Assembly: GCA_003963405.1 (NCBI GenBank)
Contig: RXIY01000074.1
Location: 1-47,310, forward strand
Reading direction: 5' to 3'
Source of the DNA: Hyphomicrobiales bacterium
GTDB lineage: Bacteria; Pseudomonadota; Alphaproteobacteria; Rhizobiales; Beijerinckiaceae
Length of the DNA: 47,310 nt
Shown: positions 37,164 to 46,816 of the stretch, piece after piece
How the letters are laid out: the number at the start of each line of letters is the position of its first letter
Numbering within the stretch: position 1 is the stretch's first letter
Made by a program: the position numbers and the translations under genes
The notes under the pieces: generated by a model
Database searches by the model: none
The model's input: only the letters and a program-made list of their open reading frames with translations
Told to the model about the DNA's origin: nothing

Positions 37164-39230
37164 ATGGCCGACAAGAAATCCGACAAGCGCCCCCGCGCGC
37201 CCGACGGCGATCGCCCCATGCGACGCCGCCCCTCCTCGAACGACGCCCCCGGCAGGAAAGCCGCCGGCGCGCCCTTCGGCAAGTCCAGAGCCGAAAAGCC
37301 CGGGCCGGCAAAGACGGCGAAGTCCGCCGGGAAGGGGAAAGACGCGGCTTTGCGCGGGGCGGGCAAGCGCGCGCGGCCGACGCCGGCGCCTGTCGAGAAG
37401 ACCAGCGCCTTCGAGGGCGAGCGCATCGCCAAGGCGATGGCGCGCGCGGGCGTCTGCTCGCGCCGCGACGCGGAGGACTGGATTCGCGAGGGGCGCGTCG
37501 CGGTCAATGGAACGGTTCTGACCTCCCCCGCCGTCAATGTCGGAGAGGGCGACAGGATCGAGATCGACGGCGCGCCGATGCAGGCGCGCGAGCGCACGCG
37601 GCTCTTTCTCTTTCACAAGCCGCAGGGGCTCGTCACCACGGCGAGCGATCCGGAAGGTCGGCCGACGGTCTTCGCCTTTCTCGAAGAGCGTTTCCCCGAT
37701 CTGCCGCGCCTCGTCAGCGTCGGCCGGCTCGACATCAATACGGAAGGGCTGCTGCTGCTCACGAATGACGGCGGCCTCGCGCGCACGCTGGAGCTTCCCG
37801 CCACCGGCTGGACGCGGCGCTACCGGGTGCGCGTCCATGGCGACATCGATCAGGCGAGGCTCGACGCGCTGCGCGAGGGCGTGACGATCGAGGACGTGAC
37901 CTATGCGCCGATCGAGGCGCGGCTCGAGCGCGTGCAGGGCGCCAACGCCTGGATCGCGCTGGGCCTGACCGAGGGCAAAAATCGCGAAGTCAAGCGCGTG
38001 ATGGAGCATCTCGGGCTCGACGTGACGCGCCTCATCCGCGTCTCCTACGGGCCGTTTCAGCTCGGGGACATCGCCGAGGGCGCGGCCGAGGAAGTCAAGC
38101 TCAAGGTGCTGCGCGACCAGCTCGGCAAGAGCCTCGCGGAGCTTGCGGGCGTCGACTTCGCGTCGCCCCTGCGCGAGACGACTCCGGCGGAGCAGCAGGA
38201 GCAGCGCGCGCGCATCGACAAGCGTGCGCGCAAACATGTCTCCGTGCTGCGCAAGCAGCGGGACGAACAGAGCGAAAAGGGGCCGCGCGCGCGCATCGAG
38301 CGCGGCGCCACGGCCGACCGCAAGGGCCGCGCCGTGGCGGTCGAGCGCGTAACGCCGACGCGGCGCCGGCCCGCGGCGGCGGAGGAGGCCCCGGCGTCGC
38401 GCAACGCCAGGCGCTTCGACGCCATGCGCGGCGGGGGCGATCGTCCGCCCCGCCGCGATGCGGCCGAGGCGACGGAGCGGCCGCGCGGCCGGGCGCGTGA
38501 AGAGGGCGCCCGTTCGCAAACGTTCGAGCGGCGCGGCGAGGGCCGTCGCTTCGACGCCGAGCGCAGCGGCGCGGACAGAGCCCCGCGCTCCCGCCCGCAG
38601 GGCGGCGAGGAACGCCGGTTCGAAAGCCGGCCGCCCCGGCGGGAGGCGCCGGAAGGTCGGGGAGCGCCGCGCGGCGCCCCTGGTGAGGGACGCGCGCCGC
38701 GCCGGCCGCGCGAAGAGGGCGCCCGTTCGCAGACGTTCGAGCGGCGCGGCGAAGGCCGTCGTTTCGACGCCGAGCGCAGCGGCGCGGACAGAGCCCCGCG
38801 CTCCCGCCCGCAGGGCGGCGAGGGACGCCGGTTCGAAAGCCGGCCGCCCCGGCGGGAGGCGCCGGAAGGTCGGGGAGCGCCGCGCGGCGCCCCCGGCGAG
38901 GGACGCGCGCCGCGCCGGCCGCGCGAAGAGGGCGCCCGTTCGGAGGCGTTCGAGCGGCGCGGCGAAGGCCGTCGCTTCGATGCGGAGCGTCCTGACAGAG
39001 CCCCGCGCCCCCGATCGCGCGACGCCGGCGCGCCGGAAGGCGGGCGCCGCGACTCGCGCGGGGCGCCCCGGAGCGGCCCGCCGAAAGGACGCGGCGGCCC
39101 GGCGAGGGGCGCGCCAAAGGGATCGGGCGAGGGGTTTGGCAGGGGTCCAGGCAAAGGGCCCGGCAAAGGCCCTGGAAAAGGATCCGGGAAGGGGCCGCGC
39201 GGCGGTCCGCGCAAGCCGCGCGGGGCGTAG
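37164..39230 (+). CDS. rluB: RluB/RsuA-family pseudouridine synthase with a very long repeat tail
   Basis: A 688-residue protein. Residues 1-80: disordered Lys/Arg/Pro/Ala-rich head. 85-132: S4 RNA-binding domain. 145-320: RsuA-type catalytic domain with catalytic Asp190 (GRLDINTEGLLLLTNDG) and the EGKNREVKRVMEHLGL block. From about 330 on: low-complexity basic tail, including two and a partial third copy of a 71-residue unit and an ending of Gly-Pro-Gly-Lys repeats. The enzyme isomerises uridine in 23S (RluB-like) or 16S rRNA; E. coli RluB is about 290 residues. The tail probably binds RNA or condenses with it. The start at 37164 is MADKKSDKRP. Confidence 0.88.
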   Translation: MADKKSDKRPRAPDGDRPMRRRPSSNDAPGRKAAGAPFGKSRAEKPGPAKTAKSAGKGKDAALRGAGKRARPTPAPVEKTSAFEGERIAKAMARAGVCSRRDAEDWIREGRVAVNGTVLTSPAVNVGEGDRIEIDGAPMQARERTRLFLFHKPQGLVTTASDPEGRPTVFAFLEERFPDLPRLVSVGRLDINTEGLLLLTNDGGLARTLELPATGWTRRYRVRVHGDIDQARLDALREGVTIEDVTYAPIEARLERVQGANAWIALGLTEGKNREVKRVMEHLGLDVTRLIRVSYGPFQLGDIAEGAAEEVKLKVLRDQLGKSLAELAGVDFASPLRETTPAEQQEQRARIDKRARKHVSVLRKQRDEQSEKGPRARIERGATADRKGRAVAVERVTPTRRRPAAAEEAPASRNARRFDAMRGGGDRPPRRDAAEATERPRGRAREEGARSQTFERRGEGRRFDAERSGADRAPRSRPQGGEERRFESRPPRREAPEGRGAPRGAPGEGRAPRRPREEGARSQTFERRGEGRRFDAERSGADRAPRSRPQGGEGRRFESRPPRREAPEGRGAPRGAPGEGRAPRRPREEGARSEAFERRGEGRRFDAERPDRAPRPRSRDAGAPEGGRRDSRGAPRSGPPKGRGGPARGAPKGSGEGFGRGPGKGPGKGPGKGSGKGPRGGPRKPRGA
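38496..39000. repeat. 213-bp tandem repeats in the rluB tail
   Basis: Units begin at 38496, 38709 and 38922, each 213 bases (71 codons), so the frame is kept. The first two are near-identical; the third matches for about 80 bases and then diverges. The unit opens with the codons for REEGARS and carries FERRGEGRRFDAE and RRFESRPPRREAPEGRG. The near-identity points to a recent duplication. Confidence 0.93.
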
Positions 39231-39233
39231 TCG

Positions 39234-39791
39234 ATGCGCATCGTCGGCGGCGCCCAGCGCGGGCGCGCGCTTGCCGCTCCGAAATCGCAGGCCATCCGCC
39301 CGACCTCGGACCGGCTGCGGGAATCGGTCTTCGACATTCTGGCGCATCGCTTCGGCGATCCGGCGTCGGGCGCGGCCGTGATCGACCTCTTCGCCGGCAC
39401 CGGCGCGCTGGGGTTCGAGGCTTTGTCGCGCGGCGCGGCCCGCGCGCTGTTCGTGGACGACGGCGCCGAGGCCCGCGCGCTTCTGCGCGCCAATATCGAG
39501 ACGCTCGGTCTGGGCGGCGTCACCCGCATCTTCCGGCGGGACGCGACCAAGCTCGGCCTCGCGCCTCCGGGCGAAGTCTTTTCGCTCGCTTTTCTCGATC
39601 CGCCCTATGGCAGAGGCCTCGCCGGCCCGGCGCTCGCGGCGCTGGTGGAGGGCGGCTGGCTTGCGAAAGGCGCGCTCGTCGTCGTCGAGGAAGCGGCCGG
39701 GGCGGAGATCGCCCTGCCCCCGGCGCTGACGGCGGAAGAGGAGCGCCGTTACGGCGACACCCAGTTTCTCTTCGCGCGACATGGGGCCTGA
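39234..39791 (+). CDS. rsmD: 16S rRNA (guanine966-N2)-methyltransferase
   Basis: A 185-residue class I methyltransferase acting on assembled 30S subunit particles. MRIVGG at the start and RPTSDRLRESVF (22-33) are family marks; SAM site DLFAGTGALG (51-60); catalytic DPPYG (122-126). It starts 3 bases after the rluB-type stop and is probably cotranscribed with it, a frequent rluB-rsmD pairing. It converges with mutS over a 9-base gap. Confidence 0.95.
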   Translation: MRIVGGAQRGRALAAPKSQAIRPTSDRLRESVFDILAHRFGDPASGAAVIDLFAGTGALGFEALSRGAARALFVDDGAEARALLRANIETLGLGGVTRIFRRDATKLGLAPPGEVFSLAFLDPPYGRGLAGPALAALVEGGWLAKGALVVVEEAAGAEIALPPALTAEEERRYGDTQFLFARHGA

Positions 39792-39800
39792 CGGGGGAAA

Positions 39801-42464
39801 TCAGGCCTTCGATTTCAGCTCGTAAAGCGCCGCCAGCGCCTCGCGCGGGCTCATCTGGTCGGGGTCGATGGCGGCGAGCGCCTCGCGCAGCGCGTCCCTC
39901 GGGGGCGCGGCGTCCGCGGCGCGCTTGAAGAGCGGCAGGTCGTCGATCAGCGTCTCGACCGGCGCGCGCCGGTCGGCGGCTTCGAGTTCGGCGAGGATGT
40001 CGTGCGCCCGCGCCACCACGCTCGCGGGGAGCCCGGCGAGCTGCGCCACATGCACGCCATAGGACCGGTCGGCCGCCCCCTGCACGACCTCGTGCAGGAA
40101 TACGACCTCGCCCGCGTGATCCGTCACCTTCATGGTGAGATTGACGAGCCGCTTCATGCGTCTCGCAAGCTGAGTCAGCTCGTGGAAATGCGTGGCGAAA
40201 ATCGCCCGCGACCGATTGACCTCGTGCAGATGCTCGATCGTCGCCCAGGCGATGGAGAGCCCGTCGAAGGTCGCCGTGCCGCGTCCGATCTCGTCGAGGA
40301 TGACGAGCGAGCGCGGCGTGGCGCAATTGAGGATCGCGGCCGTCTCCACCATCTCCACCATGAAGGTCGAGCGCCCGCGCGCGAGATCGTCCGAGGCGCC
40401 GACGCGCGAGAAGAGGCGATCGACGACGCCGATGCGGGCGGCGGCGGCCGGCACATAGGAGCCGGCCTGCGCCAGAAGCGCGATCAGCGCGTTCTGGCGC
40501 AGAAAGGTGGATTTGCCGGCCATGTTCGGGCCGGTGACGACGGCGATGCGGCCGGCCTTCTCGCCGGAGAGATCGCAGTCGTTCGCCGCGAAGGCCCGGC
40601 CCTGCGGTTCGAGCGCCGCCTCGACCACGGGGTGGCGCCCGCCGACGATCTCGAAATCGAGCGAGCGATCGACATGGGGCCGCGTCCAGTTGCGCTTCTC
40701 CGCGACCTCGGCGAGCGCGCTCGCCAGATCGAGCCGCGCGAAGGCCTGCGCGAGCGTCTGCAAGGGCTCCGCGCGCGCGAGCACCTCTTGCGCCAGCCGC
40801 TCGAAGATCGCGAGTTCGCGGGCGAGCGCTCGGTCCGCGGCGGAAGCGATCCGGCTTTGTAGTTCGACGAGTTCGCGCGTCGAGAAGCGCATGGCGTCGG
40901 CCATGGTCTGGCGATGGGTGAAGGTCGCGTCGAAGGGCGGGCGCAGCAGCTTCTCGCCCTGCGCCGCCGGCGTCTCGAGAAAATAGCCCAGGAAGTTGTT
41001 GTGCTTGATCTTGAGCCGCGTCCCCGTCTCCTCGGCGTATCGCGCCTGGAGCGAGGCGATGACGGTGCGGCTCTCGTCGCGCAGGCCGCGCGCCTCGTCG
41101 AGGTCCGCGTCATAGCCCGCGCGAATGAAATCGCCGTTGCGCTTGTCGGGCGGCGGGGCGTCGGACAGGCTCGCCATGATCTGCGAGGCGAGGGCGATGT
41201 CGGCCTTGTCGAGGACCTCCGCCTCGCGCGCGATCTCGGCGGGGGCCTCGGCGCCGGGGAACAGCGCGGCGATCTCCCGCGCCGCCGCGAGCGCGGCCCC
41301 GACGCTCGCGAGATCGCGCGGGCCGCCGCGTTGCAGCGAGAGGCGCGAGAGGGCGCGGGCGAGGTCCGGCGCACGGGAAAGCCGCGCGCGCAGCGCGGCG
41401 CGGCTCTCGGGCCGCTCCAGAAAGAAGCCGATGGCGTCCAGTCTTTCGCCGATCAGCACGGGATCGGTCGAGGGCGCGGCGAGGCGTTCGGCGAGGAGCC
41501 GCGCCCCGGCCGGGGTCACGCTCATGTCGACGACGGCGAGCAGCGCGCCCTCGCGCGCGCCGGAGTGCGTGCGCGCCACTTCGAGATTGGCGCGCGTCGC
41601 GGCGTCCATGTCGAGCGTCGCGCTGTCGCGCAGGCTCGCGGGCCGCGACAGCGCCGGGCGGCCGCCCTTCTGCGTGCGCTCCACATAGAGGATCGCCGTC
41701 GCCGCGGCGGCGAGCTCCGCCTCGCTCAGCGCGCCAAAGCCCTCGAGCGTCGAGACGCCGTAGAACGCCATGAGGCGGCGCGAGGCGTCGGCCACGTCCC
41801 GGCCGAGCGGCGCGACCGGCGCGGCGACGCTCGCAAAGGCGCCGGCCGCCGTCTCCTCGCGGCACAGGGCCTCGGCGGCGACGATCTCGCGCGGTTCGAG
41901 ACGCGCGAGGACGGACGAAAGCTCCAGAGTCGCGCAGTCGCAAACGGTGAAGGCGCCCGTCGAAATGTCGAGGCTCGCGACGCCATAGCGCCAGGCGCCG
42001 TCCGCGCCGCGCGCGCGGGCCACCGCGGCGAAGGCGTTGGCGCGCGCGGGATCGAGCAGCGCCTCCTCAGTGATGGTGCCGGGCGTCACGAGACGCACCA
42101 CGTCGCGGCGGACAACCGATTTCGCGCCGCGCTTTCGCGCCTCGGCGGGGTCTTCGATCTGCTCGCAGACGGCGACGCGATGGCCGAGCGCGATGAGCTT
42201 TTGCAGATAGTCGTTGGCGCGCTCGACCGGCACGCCGCACATGGGAATGTCTTCGCCCAGATGCTTGCCGCGCTTGGTGAGCATGATGCCGAGCGCGCGC
42301 GCCGCGACCTCGGCGTCGTCGAAGAACAATTCGTAGAAATCGCCCATGCGGTAGAAGAGCAGGCAGTCGCTGTTCGCCGCCTTGATCTCGATATATTGCG
42401 CGATCATCGGCGTCGCGCGCACGGCCTCGCCGGCGCGTGTCTGATCCAGGGCTTTCTGCGTCAT
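39801..42464 (-). CDS. mutS: DNA mismatch repair ATPase MutS
   Basis: An 887-residue full-length MutS. The mismatch-reading Phe-x-Glu is Phe43-Tyr-Glu45 (GDFYELF). Connector, lever and clamp regions run to about 600. ATPase: Walker [10 protein letters not shown] (645-653), Walker [11 protein letters not shown] (721-730), then ATHFHEL. The ATG at 42464 gives [12 protein letters not shown], with the mismatch-reading domain starting about 20 residues later. It stands alone, leftward. Confidence 0.97.
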   Translation of the reverse strand: MTQKALDQTRAGEAVRATPMIAQYIEIKAANSDCLLFYRMGDFYELFFDDAEVAARALGIMLTKRGKHLGEDIPMCGVPVERANDYLQKLIALGHRVAVCEQIEDPAEARKRGAKSVVRRDVVRLVTPGTITEEALLDPARANAFAAVARARGADGAWRYGVASLDISTGAFTVCDCATLELSSVLARLEPREIVAAEALCREETAAGAFASVAAPVAPLGRDVADASRRLMAFYGVSTLEGFGALSEAELAAAATAILYVERTQKGGRPALSRPASLRDSATLDMDAATRANLEVARTHSGAREGALLAVVDMSVTPAGARLLAERLAAPSTDPVLIGERLDAIGFFLERPESRAALRARLSRAPDLARALSRLSLQRGGPRDLASVGAALAAAREIAALFPGAEAPAEIAREAEVLDKADIALASQIMASLSDAPPPDKRNGDFIRAGYDADLDEARGLRDESRTVIASLQARYAEETGTRLKIKHNNFLGYFLETPAAQGEKLLRPPFDATFTHRQTMADAMRFSTRELVELQSRIASAADRALARELAIFERLAQEVLARAEPLQTLAQAFARLDLASALAEVAEKRNWTRPHVDRSLDFEIVGGRHPVVEAALEPQGRAFAANDCDLSGEKAGRIAVVTGPNMAGKSTFLRQNALIALLAQAGSYVPAAAARIGVVDRLFSRVGASDDLARGRSTFMVEMVETAAILNCATPRSLVILDEIGRGTATFDGLSIAWATIEHLHEVNRSRAIFATHFHELTQLARRMKRLVNLTMKVTDHAGEVVFLHEVVQGAADRSYGVHVAQLAGLPASVVARAHDILAELEAADRRAPVETLIDDLPLFKRAADAAPPRDALREALAAIDPDQMSPREALAALYELKSKA

Positions 42465-42552
42465 GGCGCCATTCTGGTCACTGAAAATCGAACGGATGGT
42501 TCACTCTCCGCCCTGCGCCATCCGCGGGGCGCCCGCGATTTTGCAGGCGACA

Positions 42553-42584
42553 AAAGAGCCGCTTTCGAAAAAAAGCGGCTCTTT
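42553..42584. terminator. Bidirectional-type hairpin between DUF3303 gene and mutS
   Basis: AAGAGCCGCTTT (42554-42565) pairs perfectly with AAAGCGGCTCTT (42572-42583). It is the only notable element in the 150-base gap and would end the leftward DUF3303 transcript before mutS. Confidence 0.8.
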
Positions 42585-42614
42585 CTTACCGGCTCCCGCC
42601 GCGCGTTTCGAGGC

Positions 42615-42896
42615 CTAGTTTCTAAGACGCCCCATGACCTCGACGAGCTCGGCGTCCTCCACGACCGGAACGATGCTCATTTCGAACACGTCCAGCCATC
42701 TGGCCGCGAATTCGTTCAGGGCCGTGACGTCGTCGCTTTCGAGGAGCTCGAATCCCATGCTCATGTCGGCGCAATACCAGCGGCCGAGCAAAGTGACGCC
42801 CTTGGGAGGCTCGGCCCGGGTCTGCGCGAAGCGCGCCAGGGCCTTGTCGGCCGCGCCGTCCAAATTTCTCAGCGAGAATGTCTTGATGAATTTCAT
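42615..42896 (-). CDS. DUF3303-family protein
   Basis: A 93-residue soluble protein. LLGRWYCADMSMGFELLESDD (two adjoining parts, 36-56) and the following ALNEFAARW and VVEDAE segments fit the DUF3303 pattern, a small ferredoxin-like alpha/beta domain of unknown role. The gene has its own hairpin terminators on both sides, so it is expressed singly. AGGGGAA lies just ahead of its ATG. Confidence 0.7.
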   Translation of the reverse strand: MKFIKTFSLRNLDGAADKALARFAQTRAEPPKGVTLLGRWYCADMSMGFELLESDDVTALNEFAARWLDVFEMSIVPVVEDAELVEVMGRLRN

Positions 42897-42992
42897 GGGG
42901 ATTCCCCTCGGGTCGGTCGTCCCCCGCCGACGGATTGGCGGAAGCCTGCGGCGGAAATCGGAAAACGAAAGCGGCGCGCTGAGGGGGACGGC

Positions 42993-43017
42993 AAAAAGCC
43001 CCGGAAGTCGGGGCTTT
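42993..43017 (-). terminator. Terminator of the leftward micropeptide/membrane-protein unit
   Basis: AAAGCCCCG (42995-43003) pairs with CGGGGCTTT (43009-43017) over a 5-base loop. Read leftwards it is followed by five T, so it ends the transcript of the genes at 43042-44141. Confidence 0.85.
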
Positions 43018-43041
43018 CGCTCGAATTGGGGCGCTGCGCGC

Positions 43042-43122
43042 CTAGCGCCACAGGGCCAGGAGAATGATGATCGGGATCGGCACGCCGAGCAGCCAGAGCA
43101 GGATTGAACGACCCATTCCCAT
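43042..43122 (-). CDS. 26-residue hydrophobic micropeptide
   Basis: The sequence is MGMGRSILLWLLGVPIPI followed by IILLALWR: one transmembrane helix with a Pro-Ile-Pro kink. AGGAGGAGGAA lies directly before the ATG, an unusually strong ribosome site that supports real translation. It ends 25 bases before a terminator. Similar hydrophobic micropeptides occur in many proteobacteria; the function is unknown. Confidence 0.7.
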   Translation of the reverse strand: MGMGRSILLWLLGVPIPIIILLALWR

Positions 43123-43131
43123 TTCCTCCTC

Positions 43132-44055
43132 CTACCAGCGCGTCAGTTGCGCGAGGCCGATGTTCTCGTCCCGGTGGCGTCCGCCGAGCGCCGCGCCGCC
43201 CCAGGCCGAGGCGGCGGCGAGCAGCATGGCCGCCGCGGCGATGAAGCTGCCGATGATTCCGGCCTTGCGCGCCTTGTCGGCGAGCTCCTTGGCGCGGGCG
43301 TTGTCGTCCCGAACCTGCTGGGCGAGACCGTCCACCCGGGCGCGGGCGTCCTGCGGGGCGACTCCGGCCGAGGACAGCACGTTTTGCAGAAGACCGCGGT
43401 CCTCGTTGCTGATCTCGCCGCTTGCCTCGCTGCGCGCGACAATGCGCGAGACGATCTGGCGGGTGTCTGCGACATTGGCCCCGGTCATCGCGCCGGCTCC
43501 GACGCCGCCTCGCGCCGCGGGAGCCGCCGGAGCGGCGCCGTCGCCGCGCATCAGCAAGTCCACGCGGTAATCCACGGGGCTCGTCGAAACGCCGCTTTTC
43601 TGAGCCTGCTGGGTCGCCGCGTTCACCCCGGCCTTGCCGAGGTCATAGAGGGACGAGCCGGCCGCGAAGGCGATGATGAGAATGGAGACGCCCCAGACGA
43701 CGAGGCCATGCGCGCCGTCGCGCACTTCCGCCTCGTCGCGCGGCATCCCGGGATTGCGCGCCCGCAGCCGCCCGCAGACATAGCCGCCCGCCGCATAGCT
43801 CGCGACCGTGACCCAGAGCACCCAAAGGGCGAGCGCCAGCGCGTGGGTGAAGGGCGACGCGCCTTCATAGGGAGAGGCGAGGGACAGGCCGATCCCCGAG
43901 CCGAAAGCCGCCAGAACGAAGGTGATCGCGGTCGCGACCGCCACGCCCGCGAGAATCGCGCCCCAGTCGACCGCGGTCAGACGCGTAAGCCCCATGCTCT
44001 CTATCGGCCTCTCTGTCGGCGCCGGGGAGAGGCCCGGCCGAATGACGTCCGTCAT
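43132..44055 (-). CDS. Ala/Gly-rich membrane protein of unknown function
   Basis: A 307-residue protein. Hydrophobic helices lie near residues 30-55, 72-95 and 115-135, then a soluble helical region of about 120 residues (a polar, Gln/Arg/Ala-rich stretch with QQVRDDNARAKELADKARKAG), then a last helix near 270-290 and a charged end. AGGAGGG precedes the ATG at 6 bases. Micropeptide genes lie immediately on both sides, suggesting one cell-envelope unit. It might respond to envelope stress; no family is claimed. Confidence 0.7.
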   Translation of the reverse strand: MTDVIRPGLSPAPTERPIESMGLTRLTAVDWGAILAGVAVATAITFVLAAFGSGIGLSLASPYEGASPFTHALALALWVLWVTVASYAAGGYVCGRLRARNPGMPRDEAEVRDGAHGLVVWGVSILIIAFAAGSSLYDLGKAGVNAATQQAQKSGVSTSPVDYRVDLLMRGDGAAPAAPAARGGVGAGAMTGANVADTRQIVSRIVARSEASGEISNEDRGLLQNVLSSAGVAPQDARARVDGLAQQVRDDNARAKELADKARKAGIIGSFIAAAAMLLAAASAWGGAALGGRHRDENIGLAQLTRW

Positions 44056-44066
44056 GGCGAGCCCTC

Positions 44067-44141
44067 CTAGCGCAAACCGAGCAGCGACAGAATGGCCATG
44101 ACGATCACGACCAGTCCGACCAGATAGATGATGCTGTTCAT
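44067..44141 (-). CDS. 24-residue membrane micropeptide
   Basis: MNSIIYLVGLVVIVMAIL followed by SLLGLR: a single helix with a short polar end, a peptide type widespread in proteobacteria. AAGGAGG is 6 bases before the ATG. It is 11 bases upstream of the membrane-protein gene and shares its transcript. Confidence 0.7.
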   Translation of the reverse strand: MNSIIYLVGLVVIVMAILSLLGLR

Positions 44142-44310
44142 CGTCGCCTCCTTTGGGCGCGCGGTCGCTCGCGGCGCGCGCGAGACGCAGAAAACCCGGG
44201 GCGGGCGCGAATGTTCCGGCGCGCGGCAGGGAGCGGCGCGCCAACCTTGTGAAGCTTCTCGCTTCGGCGCTATGTTGCGGCGCGAAAAGGCGCCGGAAGG
44301 GCAACGGAAA

Positions 44311-46593
44311 ATGGCGACAGACAAGACCACGGGGCAGGAGCGCCCGATTTTCTCCGACAAGGAGGCGCTGCTCTTTCATTCGCGCGGCCGGCCCGGCAAG
44401 CTCGCCGTCGTCGCGACCAAGCCCATGGCGACGCAGCGCGACCTGTCGCTCGCCTATTCGCCGGGCGTCGCCGCGCCCGTGCTCGCCATCGCGCAGGACC
44501 CCTCGCTCGCCTTCGACTATACGACGCGCGGCAATATGGTCGCGGTCATCACCAATGGCACCGCCATTCTGGGGCTCGGCGACCTCGGGCCGCTCGCGGC
44601 GAAGCCCGTCATGGAAGGCAAGGCTGCGCTCTTCAAGCGCTTCGCCGACATCGACTCGATCGATCTCGAGGTCGACGCCAAAAGCGTCGAGGATTTCGTC
44701 AACGCCGTGCGTTTTCTCGGCCCCTCCTTCGGCGGCATCAATCTCGAAGACATCAAGGCGCCGGAATGTTTCGTGATCGAGGAGCGCCTGCGCGACCTCA
44801 TGGACATTCCTGTCTTTCACGACGACCAGCACGGCACGGCGATCATTTCGGCCGCCGGCCTCATCAACGCGCTGCGGCTCACGGGCCGCGACATCAAGAC
44901 GGCGAAGCTCGTCTGCAACGGCGCGGGCGCGGCGGGCATCGCCTGTCTCGACCTCGCCAAGGCGCTCGGCTTCGATCCGCGCAACGTCGTCCTCTGCGAC
45001 ACCAAGGGCGTCGTCTACCGGGGCCGCGAAGAGGGCATGAACCAGTGGAAGAGCGCCCATGCCGTCGAGACGACGGCGCGCACGCTCGCCGAGGCGCTGG
45101 AGGGCGCGGACATCTTCTACGGGCTCTCGGTGAAGGGGGCGCTGACGCCGCAGATGCTGAACGCGATGGCGGCGGACCCCATCATCTTCGCCATGGCCAA
45201 TCCGGACCCCGAGATCACGCCGGAAGAGGCGCGCTCTACGCGGCCCGACGCCATCGTCGCAACGGGGCGCTCGGACTATCCCAACCAGATCAACAATGTT
45301 CTGGGCTTTCCCTATATCTTCCGCGGCGCGCTCGACGTGCGGGCCAAGACCATCAACATGGAGATGAAGGTCGCCGCCGTTCATGCGCTCGCCGATCTCG
45401 CGCGCGAGGATGTGCCGGACGAAGTCGCCAACGCCTATCGCGGCGCGCGTCCGCGGTTCGGGCGCGATTATCTCATCCCGGCGCCCTTTGATCCGCGTCT
45501 CATTTCGGTGGTGCCGCCCGCAGTCGCGCGCGCGGCGATGGATTCGGGCGTCGCGCGCCGCCCGATCGTCGACATGAAGGCCTATCGTCACGAGCTTTCC
45601 GCGCGGCGCGACCCGATCGCCGGCCTCATGCAGACGATCTACGAACGCGTGCGCCGCGAGCCCAAGCGCGTGGTCTTCGCCGAGGGCGAGGAGCAGCAGG
45701 TGATCCGCGCCGCTCTGGCTTTCGTCAATCAGGGGCTCGGGACGGCGGTGCTCGTCGGCCGCGAGGACCGCGTGCGCCAGAACGCGGCCAACGCCGGCGT
45801 GGAGCTCGTCGAGGGCATCGAGATTCACAACGCCAAGCTTTCGAGCCGAAACGCCGTCTATGCGCAGTTCCTGTTCGAACGGCTCCAGCGCAAGGGCTTC
45901 CTGCTGCGCGACTGTCAGCGCCTGATCAATCAGGACCGCAATCATTTCGCCGCGGCGATGGTGGCGCGCGGCGACGCCGACGCCATGGTCACGGGCGTCA
46001 CGCGCAATTTCTCCAATGCGCTCGAAGAGGTGCGCCGCGTCGTCGATCACAAGCCCGGCCACCGGGTGATCGGCGTCTCGCTCATTCTCGCCAAAGGGCG
46101 GGTGGTGGTCGTCGCCGACACGGCCATCACCGAATTGCCCGAGGCCGAAGAGCTTGCGGAAATCGCCATCGAAGCGGCGGGCGTCGCGCGCCGCATCGGG
46201 CTCACGCCGCGCGTCGCCATGCTCGCCTTCTCGACTTTCGGCTATCCGCCCGGCGAGCGCACCGCCCGCGTCCATCAGGCCGTGCGCGTGCTCGACCAGC
46301 GCCGCGTCGATTTCGAATATGAGGGCGAGATGGGCGCGGACATTGCGCTCAACCGTGATCTGATGAGCGCCTATCCCTTCAGCCGGCTGAAGGACACGGC
46401 CAATGTGCTGATCATGCCCGCCTTCCACTCGGCGGCGATCTCGACGAAGATGCTGCAGGAGCTCGGCGACGCCACGGTGCTCGGCCCGCTGATCGTCGGC
46501 CTCGACAAGCCGATCCAGATCGTCCAGCTCGGCGCGACCGACACGGAGATCGTCAATATGGCGGCGATCGCAGCCTTCGGAATCGGGGGGTAG
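44311..46593 (+). CDS. maeB: NADP-dependent malic enzyme
   Basis: A 760-residue MaeB-type enzyme (E. coli 759), oxidising malate to pyruvate with CO2 release. The malic part spans about 1-430: SPGVAAPVLAI, VFHDDQHGTAI with the metal-binding Asp pair, and the NAD(P) loop CNGAGAAGIACLDLA. From about 440 a phosphotransacetylase-like domain follows (RVVFAEGEEQQVIRAA), which in this class regulates rather than catalyses, in part by acetyl-CoA. The ATG at 44311 follows ACGGAAA. It diverges from the micropeptide unit. Confidence 0.95.
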   Translation: MATDKTTGQERPIFSDKEALLFHSRGRPGKLAVVATKPMATQRDLSLAYSPGVAAPVLAIAQDPSLAFDYTTRGNMVAVITNGTAILGLGDLGPLAAKPVMEGKAALFKRFADIDSIDLEVDAKSVEDFVNAVRFLGPSFGGINLEDIKAPECFVIEERLRDLMDIPVFHDDQHGTAIISAAGLINALRLTGRDIKTAKLVCNGAGAAGIACLDLAKALGFDPRNVVLCDTKGVVYRGREEGMNQWKSAHAVETTARTLAEALEGADIFYGLSVKGALTPQMLNAMAADPIIFAMANPDPEITPEEARSTRPDAIVATGRSDYPNQINNVLGFPYIFRGALDVRAKTINMEMKVAAVHALADLAREDVPDEVANAYRGARPRFGRDYLIPAPFDPRLISVVPPAVARAAMDSGVARRPIVDMKAYRHELSARRDPIAGLMQTIYERVRREPKRVVFAEGEEQQVIRAALAFVNQGLGTAVLVGREDRVRQNAANAGVELVEGIEIHNAKLSSRNAVYAQFLFERLQRKGFLLRDCQRLINQDRNHFAAAMVARGDADAMVTGVTRNFSNALEEVRRVVDHKPGHRVIGVSLILAKGRVVVVADTAITELPEAEELAEIAIEAAGVARRIGLTPRVAMLAFSTFGYPPGERTARVHQAVRVLDQRRVDFEYEGEMGADIALNRDLMSAYPFSRLKDTANVLIMPAFHSAAISTKMLQELGDATVLGPLIVGLDKPIQIVQLGATDTEIVNMAAIAAFGIGG

Positions 46594-46633
46594 CAACGCC
46601 GAGCCGACCGGCTCTTTGCGTCAGAGAGTTTTT

Positions 46634-46654
46634 CGATCCGATGGAATCGGATCG
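46634..46654. other. Inverted repeat after maeB
   Basis: CGATCCGAT (46634-46642) and ATCGGATCG (46646-46654) form a perfect 9-bp stem with a 3-base loop, 41 bases after the maeB stop. No T tract follows. It may protect the mRNA 3' end or be a binding site. Confidence 0.5.
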
Positions 46655-46719
46655 AGGCTTCAGCTTATCGTTCCGTCGCGTTTCGGCGGAAAGCGCGCGA
46701 GCGGGTCCGCGAAAGAAGC

Positions 46720-46751
46720 AAAACCGCCGGGAGGCTTGGTCCGGCGGTTTT
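46720..46751. terminator. Hairpin between maeB and the small exported peptide gene
   Basis: AAAACCGCCGG (46720-46730) pairs with CCGGCGGTTTT (46741-46751), a perfect 11-bp stem with a 10-base loop and T4 at its end. It lies between convergent genes (maeB and the 46817 peptide), and 46594-46816 has no other gene. Confidence 0.75.
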
Positions 46752-46816
46752 GGCGGCTGGTTCTATTTACGCTGGCTCAGTCCCATTCGATCATGGTTCC
46801 CTCCACCGTGTCGTGA

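Noticed and set aside
38496-39000. CRISPR-like or mobile repeat
   Set aside because: The 213-bp units are contiguous without spacers and lie in frame inside the rluB tail.
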